DNA of 36,001 nt from Nitrospinota bacterium (GTDB lineage: Bacteria; Nitrospinota_A; UBA7883; JACRGQ01), in assembly GCA_016212275.1 (NCBI GenBank), contig JACRGR010000004.1, positions 1 to 36,001 on the forward strand, read 5' to 3'. Made by a program: the position numbers and the translations under genes. Shown here one piece after another: positions 32,564 to 36,001 of the stretch. Below the pieces are notes generated by a model. It was not told the origin of the DNA and did no database searches. It saw only the letters and a program-made list of their open reading frames with translations. Numbering within the stretch: the first letter of the stretch is position 1; each line of letters begins with the position of its first letter.

Positions 32564-34438
32564 ATGGAAAAACGAATGGATATCCGGGCGGTCGTTCATT
32601 ATGCGTTCGCGGCGGCGATGATCTCATTATACGGCGGACGGGTCTGCTACCTCGTCGATACCCTGAACATCCTTACTTGGACCAAGTTTTTAGCACTGGT
32701 GTTCATCGGTGCGTTCATCGCGCGAAGCCTCCTATGGCAGCGCTTTGTGGGAAAGGCCCCTCCCGATGCCAAGCCGATGCACGGGTTCCTTGTTGACTTC
32801 AGCATGTCGCTGGCGATTTCGGCGTTCATCACCATCTATAACAGTTCCATGTACGGATTCGGCGCACACAGCGGCATGAAGGTGATGGTGGGCGTGGTCG
32901 CGTTCGGTTTTTTCATCGCTGTGGATAGCGCGTTGGATGAGGAAAGGAAACTGTTGCGGGAAAGCGCCGCCACGGGCAAGGAGCTTGGCGCCGCCAATAA
33001 ATTCATCTCATTGCCGGTCCGGTTCGCCATCGTCGGCACCACCACCATCGTGCTGGTCGTCACCATCGTATACCTGTTCTTCGCTCGGGACCTGTTGTTG
33101 GTCGGGGAAGGGCCATTCGACGATTACAATGCGATGACCGGCAGGATGTCGTCGGGGCTGATGCTACTTTGCGCCGTCGTTTTGGCCGAGGTCGTCAACA
33201 TGGTCATTTCCTATTCCCGCACCATGAGAATGCACTTCCGGCACCACACGGCGGTGTTGCTGGCGGTGGCGGAAGGGGATTTTGATCAGCGGGTCCCGGT
33301 GGCGACAAAGGACGAGTTCGGGCTGATGGCGAGATATACCAACCTCATGATAGACACCTTGCGTAGCCGGACCTCCGAAAAACAAACGGCGGAAGACGCG
33401 ACGAAATTGAAAGACCAGTTCGTTTCGCTGGTCGCCCACGACTTGCGGTCGCCGTTCAACGCCATACTCGGATTCCTGAAATTGGCCGCGCGCGACGAGC
33501 AAACCCCGCTATCCCCCAAGCACAAGGAGCTTGTCGGCAGGGCGATTACCAACAGCGAAATGCTGGTGAAGACCATCGACCACCTGCTGGACATCTCGCG
33601 GTTGCAGACCGGCAAAATGCAGGTGGAGCCCCGCTTTGTTTCTCCCCGCGACCTCGCCCAAACGGGTATGGACCAACTTGCCGGGCTTGCCGAGAAAAAG
33701 GGTATCGCCTTTATCAACTCGATCCCCGCGTCAACGAGGCTGTTTGCAGATCCGGTGCTGATCGGTGAGATATTCATCAACCTGTTCTCCAATAGCGTCA
33801 AGTTCTGCAAAACGGGGGACACCATTACGGCGTACGCCCCGCCGGACGCGCCCCTCGCCTTCGCGGTGCGCGATACCGGCATCGGCATCCCCAACGAGGT
33901 GTTGCCGGACCTGTTCAAACCGGAAGTGAAGACCACCTCGTCCGGCACCGCCGGGGAACAGGGGACCGGGCTTGGCTTGCCTTTCTGCGCCGATATCATG
34001 CGCGCCCACAACGGGGAAATATCCGTCAGTTCCGAGCCGGGATGGGGAACCGTTTTCATGCTCCGCTTTCCCGTGGTGGAGCCGGTGGTACTCCTTTGCC
34101 TTAACGGGCACCCGCCACGGCAGGCCCTCGTTGAATCCCTGCGCGCGTCGGGCATCCGCGCCGTCGAGGCGGCGTCACCGGACGAGGCGCGGTGGCTGGC
34201 GGTGGAGCATACGCCCCATCTGGCGGTCATTGATACGGACAACGCGGCATTCGGCGGGCTGGAGCTATTGCGCTCTTTGCGGTCGGACGGCCGGACCGCC
34301 CCGCTACGGGTGCTGGCCGTTACCGTTTCGGATAGCTTGCAGACCAAAATGGCGGTGTTGTCGTTGAAGGTTGTTGGTATCGTGGATGGCCGGGGCGGGG
34401 CGGATGAAATGCTGAAAAAGATCATCCGGCTCATATAG
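32564..34438 (+). CDS. membrane sensor histidine kinase with degenerate C-terminal receiver
   Basis: Inner-membrane sensor kinase, 624 residues from 32564. About six N-terminal membrane helices lead to a HAMP-like segment (VAEGDFDQRVPVATKDEFGL). The HisKA box SLVAHDLRSPFN has the phosphorylated His292. The ATPase domain shows NLFSNSVKF, DTGIGIP and GTGLGLPF. The last 120 residues look like a response-regulator receiver with an Asp in AVIDTDN, but the acidic pair near its start (reads LCLNGHPP) and the usual Lys-Pro are missing, so phospho-acceptance is doubtful. Start codon is unsure: ATGs at 32531, 32564 and 32576 are all in frame. No response-regulator gene is adjacent; the next genes are a sigma factor and its anti-sigma. 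Confidence 0.85.
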   Translation: MEKRMDIRAVVHYAFAAAMISLYGGRVCYLVDTLNILTWTKFLALVFIGAFIARSLLWQRFVGKAPPDAKPMHGFLVDFSMSLAISAFITIYNSSMYGFGAHSGMKVMVGVVAFGFFIAVDSALDEERKLLRESAATGKELGAANKFISLPVRFAIVGTTTIVLVVTIVYLFFARDLLLVGEGPFDDYNAMTGRMSSGLMLLCAVVLAEVVNMVISYSRTMRMHFRHHTAVLLAVAEGDFDQRVPVATKDEFGLMARYTNLMIDTLRSRTSEKQTAEDATKLKDQFVSLVAHDLRSPFNAILGFLKLAARDEQTPLSPKHKELVGRAITNSEMLVKTIDHLLDISRLQTGKMQVEPRFVSPRDLAQTGMDQLAGLAEKKGIAFINSIPASTRLFADPVLIGEIFINLFSNSVKFCKTGDTITAYAPPDAPLAFAVRDTGIGIPNEVLPDLFKPEVKTTSSGTAGEQGTGLGLPFCADIMRAHNGEISVSSEPGWGTVFMLRFPVVEPVVLLCLNGHPPRQALVESLRASGIRAVEAASPDEARWLAVEHTPHLAVIDTDNAAFGGLELLRSLRSDGRTAPLRVLAVTVSDSLQTKMAVLSLKVVGIVDGRGGADEMLKKIIRLI

Positions 34439-34456
34439 AGGGAGGCGGGGGAACGG

Positions 34457-34753
34457 GTGACGGAGGATATATCCTCGGCGCATTTCCTCGCAAAGGTCCG
34501 CGCGCGCGATGCCGCCGCCATCGAACGGCTGGTGCGCGCCTACACCGGGCATTTGCACAACGCGGCGCTGGGCATGGGGTTCGACGCGGAAGCGGCGGAG
34601 GAACTGACGCAAGACACGTTCATCACTTTATACGACAAGGCGCCCGGCTTTGAAGGACGTTCGTCGTTCTCGACCTACCTGTACGCGATCCTCTACCGCA
34701 AAGGGATGGAGAAGCGCCGCGAATACGCCAGGATGCGCAACACGACCCAATAG
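34457..34753 (+). CDS. ECF sigma factor, region 2 fragment (gene interrupted)
   Basis: Sigma-70 region 2 of an extracytoplasmic-function sigma factor: LVRAYTGHLHNAALGMGF, EELTQDTFITLYDKA (the -10 recognition helix) and FSTYLYAILYRKGMEKR. It starts at GTG 34457 behind a G-rich ribosome site, 18 bases past the kinase stop, and ends at a TAG (34751-34753) after 98 residues. The stop falls exactly in the linker between regions 2 and 4. One extra C in the CCC run at 34746-34748 would join it to the next frame as one protein of about 195 residues, the usual ECF size. So this is a frameshifted gene, a sequence error, or a split sigma factor. Confidence 0.75.
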   Translation: MTEDISSAHFLAKVRARDAAAIERLVRAYTGHLHNAALGMGFDAEAAEELTQDTFITLYDKAPGFEGRSSFSTYLYAILYRKGMEKRREYARMRNTTQ

Positions 34754-34761
34754 ACGATGTG

Positions 34762-35043
34762 ATGGCGGACCGGTTCGACGCGGCGGGTCATTGGGTTAAA
34801 CCGCCGCTCGGCCCCGAAGCATTCGTGCTTGCCGCCGAGACCGGGGCTATTCTTCGGCAATGCCTGGATACACTCACCCTTTCCCAACGGGCCGCGTTCG
34901 TGCTCAAGGAAGTGGAAGGGGAGGCGAGCACGGACATCTGTAATATTTTGGAGGTGAGTGTCAGCAATTTGGGAGTGCTGTTATACCGGGCGCGCAACCG
35001 GTTGCGTGAGTGCATTGAAAGCAAATATGCGGAGCAAAAATAG
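34762..35043 (+). CDS. ECF sigma factor, region 4 fragment (gene interrupted)
   Basis: Encodes the C-terminal half: a short linker (DRFDAAGHWVKPPLGPEAF) then region 4 with LDTLTLSQRAAFVLKEVEG and the helix-turn-helix ILEVSVSNLGVLLYRARNRL that binds the -35 element. It is in another frame from the region 2 fragment and begins nine bases after that stop, at ATG 34762 (or GTG 34759), without a ribosome site. Both halves look conserved and undecayed, so the break is recent, artificial, or tolerated. The anti-sigma gene follows without a gap. Confidence 0.7.
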   Translation: MADRFDAAGHWVKPPLGPEAFVLAAETGAILRQCLDTLTLSQRAAFVLKEVEGEASTDICNILEVSVSNLGVLLYRARNRLRECIESKYAEQK

Positions 35044-35310
35044 ATGGCGATGATGATGACGTGCAAGGAGGCGGTGGAAACGCTTGCGTCCAGCCGCGAG
35101 GTTTCCCTGTACGGGAAAATGAAACTGCGGTTCCATCTGCTGGTGTGCGGCCCATGCGCATGGTACAACCGGCAGCTGAAAGTGCTTAAAGCCGCAATCC
35201 GCACTCTATTCACCGTCTATTCGTCCCTTGCCGAAGCGGAACGCAAGCGGCTGGAGGACAGCATCATCGTGCGGCTCAAGGAAAAGGGGGCGGGAGATGA
35301 AGGGAAGTAA
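35044..35310 (+). CDS. zinc-type anti-sigma factor
   Basis: An 88-residue soluble protein with the anti-sigma zinc motif His31-x3-Cys35-x2-Cys38 (FHLLVCGPCAW) and an earlier Cys7 in MTCKEAVE. This pattern is that of ZAS-domain anti-sigma factors, which hold an ECF sigma inactive and release it under stress. It lacks a membrane segment, suggesting a cytoplasmic sensor. It starts directly after the sigma stop (TAGATG), the standard sigma/anti-sigma arrangement. Confidence 0.75.
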   Translation: MAMMMTCKEAVETLASSREVSLYGKMKLRFHLLVCGPCAWYNRQLKVLKAAIRTLFTVYSSLAEAERKRLEDSIIVRLKEKGAGDEGK

Positions 35311-35338
35311 TGTCGGTGCATGGTGCGCCGGTACTATC

Positions 35339-35344
35339 TATAAT
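35339..35344 (+). promoter_or_regulatory. consensus -10 element before the repeat-peptide gene
   Basis: A perfect TATAAT lies 20 bases before the ATG at 35365. No good -35 hexamer is visible at 16-18 bases upstream, so either an activator helps or this is chance. It suggests that the peptide gene can be transcribed apart from the sigma/anti-sigma genes. Confidence 0.3.
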
Positions 35345-35364
35345 CGTGGAAAGGGAAGAATAAG

Positions 35365-35673
35365 ATGAAACAGGCATCACGGTTCGTTCTGGCGGTGGTC
35401 ATTGCCTCTGCGGTGGCGTTTGCGGGATCAGCGTGGGCGGGGGAGAAAAACCCCTGCGGCATGGCGGGGGACAAGATGGAGCACCAAGGCATGAAGAAAA
35501 TGGGTGGCAAGAACCCCTGCGGCATGGCGGGGGACAAGATGGAGCACCAAGGCATGAAGAAAATGGGTGGCAAGAACCCCTGCGGCATGGCGGGGGACAA
35601 GATGGAACACAAAGGCATGAAGAAAATGGGTAACATGAACCCGTGCGGGAAAAATCCTTGCGGGGGCAAGTAA
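35365..35673 (+). CDS. secreted Cys/Met/His-rich repeat peptide, putative metal-binding
   Basis: A 102-residue exported protein: signal peptide ending at AWA (Ala25), then three tandem 21-residue repeats starting at residues 29, 50 and 71, each NPCGMAGDKMEHxGMKKM plus three residues, and a tail with two further NPCG units. Each repeat offers one Cys, four Met and one His, ligands favoured by copper and other soft metals. No database family recognised. It follows an ECF sigma/anti-sigma pair and precedes a cytochrome start, which fits a periplasmic metal buffer or cofactor-delivery role, by inference. Its 3' end overlaps the cytochrome start. Confidence 0.75.
   Translation: MKQASRFVLAVVIASAVAFAGSAWAGEKNPCGMAGDKMEHQGMKKMGGKNPCGMAGDKMEHQGMKKMGGKNPCGMAGDKMEHKGMKKMGNMNPCGKNPCGGK
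35449..35637 (+). repeat. three tandem 63-base coding repeats
   Basis: Units 35449-35511, 35512-35574 and 35575-35637 are nearly identical at the base level; the third differs at a few positions (gaacacaaa, and gtaacatg at its end). Near identity in third-codon positions means recent duplication or ongoing homogenisation, and copy number could vary between strains. Confidence 0.93.
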
Positions 35674-36001
35674 GCTTCATCCTACCCACCCTTTTTCTGG
35701 GGATCGCGCTCTCCTTCCCGTTACTCGCGGCGGGAGGGGAGCCGTCCCTCCTGGATCACTGGAAACGCCCCGCAAAGGCTGATGGCGGCCACTTTTCCTT
35801 GCATCCTGAAAAGTTCGGCTCGTGCCACGCGACGCAATATGAATCGTGGCGCGGCTCGCGCCATGCCCAAGCGGTGGGCATAAAGGTGGCGGGGTACGGC
35901 GGCGGGGAGGTAAGTCCGGCGCGGAGCGTGTTCCGCACGCTTGGCTATCTGGTGTCGGCCCTGTTCTTTTTTCTCGGATTTTTGTGGCCCGTTTTCGACC
36001 G
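35643..36001 (+). CDS. c-type cytochrome, 5' part, fused in frame to a copied RDD segment
   Basis: Begins at GTG 35643 or TTG 35658, overlapping the repeat-peptide gene. A signal peptide (FILPTLFLGIALSFPLLAAGG) is followed by HPEKFGSCHATQYESWRGSR and HAQAVG, a pattern typical of periplasmic multiheme cytochromes (gsCHaxqyesWrgSrHa). The heme motif reads FGSCH, with Phe where the first Cys of CxxCH belongs. From 35883 on the frame reads the RDD membrane-protein segment instead of cytochrome, and the frame leaves the window. The junction is likely artificial, so only the part up to about 35870 should be trusted. Confidence 0.5.
   Translation, partial: MREKSLRGQVSFILPTLFLGIALSFPLLAAGGEPSLLDHWKRPAKADGGHFSLHPEKFGSCHATQYESWRGSRHAQAVGIKVAGYGGGEVSPARSVFRTLGYLVSALFFFLGFLWPVFD
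35883..36001 (+). repeat. 119-base exact repeat, copy 2 (right edge of window)
   Basis: Identical to 32269-32387; the 12 bases before it also match except at two positions (35876, 35882). It interrupts a cytochrome reading frame and runs to the last base of the window, so its true length is unknown. An assembly join through short similarity (GCGGT-GGCAT-AAGG) is the simplest explanation; real segmental duplication is the alternative. Confidence 0.97.

Noticed and set aside
35339-35364. ECF-type promoter (GGAAC / GTC) ahead of the repeat peptide
   Set aside because: No GGAAC-like -35 was found at a suitable distance; only a housekeeping-type TATAAT is visible.

Overview
The window looks like chromosomal DNA from a GC-rich, probably Gram-negative bacterium with an electron-transport-based metabolism. 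It carries lipoprotein and periplasmic signal peptides, a complete but unusual complex I operon, a fused CobA-HemD protein and the start of a c-type cytochrome. An NADH-input module resembling SfrA/SfrB of Geobacter, the CobA-HemD fusion and the holB-ricT pair point towards Desulfobacterota/Nitrospinota-like lineages, but this placement is an inference and no marker gene fixes it. No tRNA, rRNA, CRISPR array or transposase was recognised.

Layout. (1) 1-136, minus strand: the 5' end of a small membrane protein gene. (2) 194-15041: one long plus-strand nuo operon behind a good sigma-70-type promoter, in the order small ORF, nuoF-like/GltD fusion, nuoG, A, B, C, D, H, I, J, K, L, M, N. There is no nuoE and no FMN-binding half of nuoF; a flavoprotein of GltD type carrying only the C-terminal Fe-S domain of NuoF stands in their place. 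(3) 15078-20044: holB, ricT, metG, an SH3-domain secreted protein and a lipoprotein. (4) 20057-26385: a tightly packed run of GT39-type glycosyltransferase, divergent shikimate kinase, aroC, maf, coaE and a GAF-GAF-HD-GYP protein. (5) 26394-27917, minus strand: cobA-hemD, convergent with the preceding run. (6) 28027-30267: repeats, a membrane protein, a half-size ferritin-like protein, a Rossmann (LOG-like) protein and a LysM-M23 lipoprotein. (7) 30268-30962: a 695-bp AT-rich non-coding region with clustered DnaA boxes, a candidate replication origin. (8) 30963-36001: an acidic zinc-ribbon protein, an RDD membrane protein, a histidine kinase, an ECF sigma factor gene interrupted by a frameshift, a zinc-type anti-sigma factor, a secreted peptide of three near-perfect Cys/Met/His-rich repeats, and the start of a c-type cytochrome.

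How the genes may work together. Block 2 should build a proton-pumping quinone reductase whose electron donor site is a GltD-type FAD/NAD(P)H domain. In block 8, the kinase, sigma/anti-sigma pair, metal-ligand-rich secreted peptide and cytochrome look like an envelope-stress or metal-responsive set, although no regulatory link is proven.

Cautions. The last 119 bases (35883-36001) are identical to 32269-32387 inside the RDD gene and are joined in frame to the cytochrome, so the right end may be a misassembly. The sigma-factor frameshift is repaired by one extra C and could also be a sequence error. All calls are by eye; no database search was possible.
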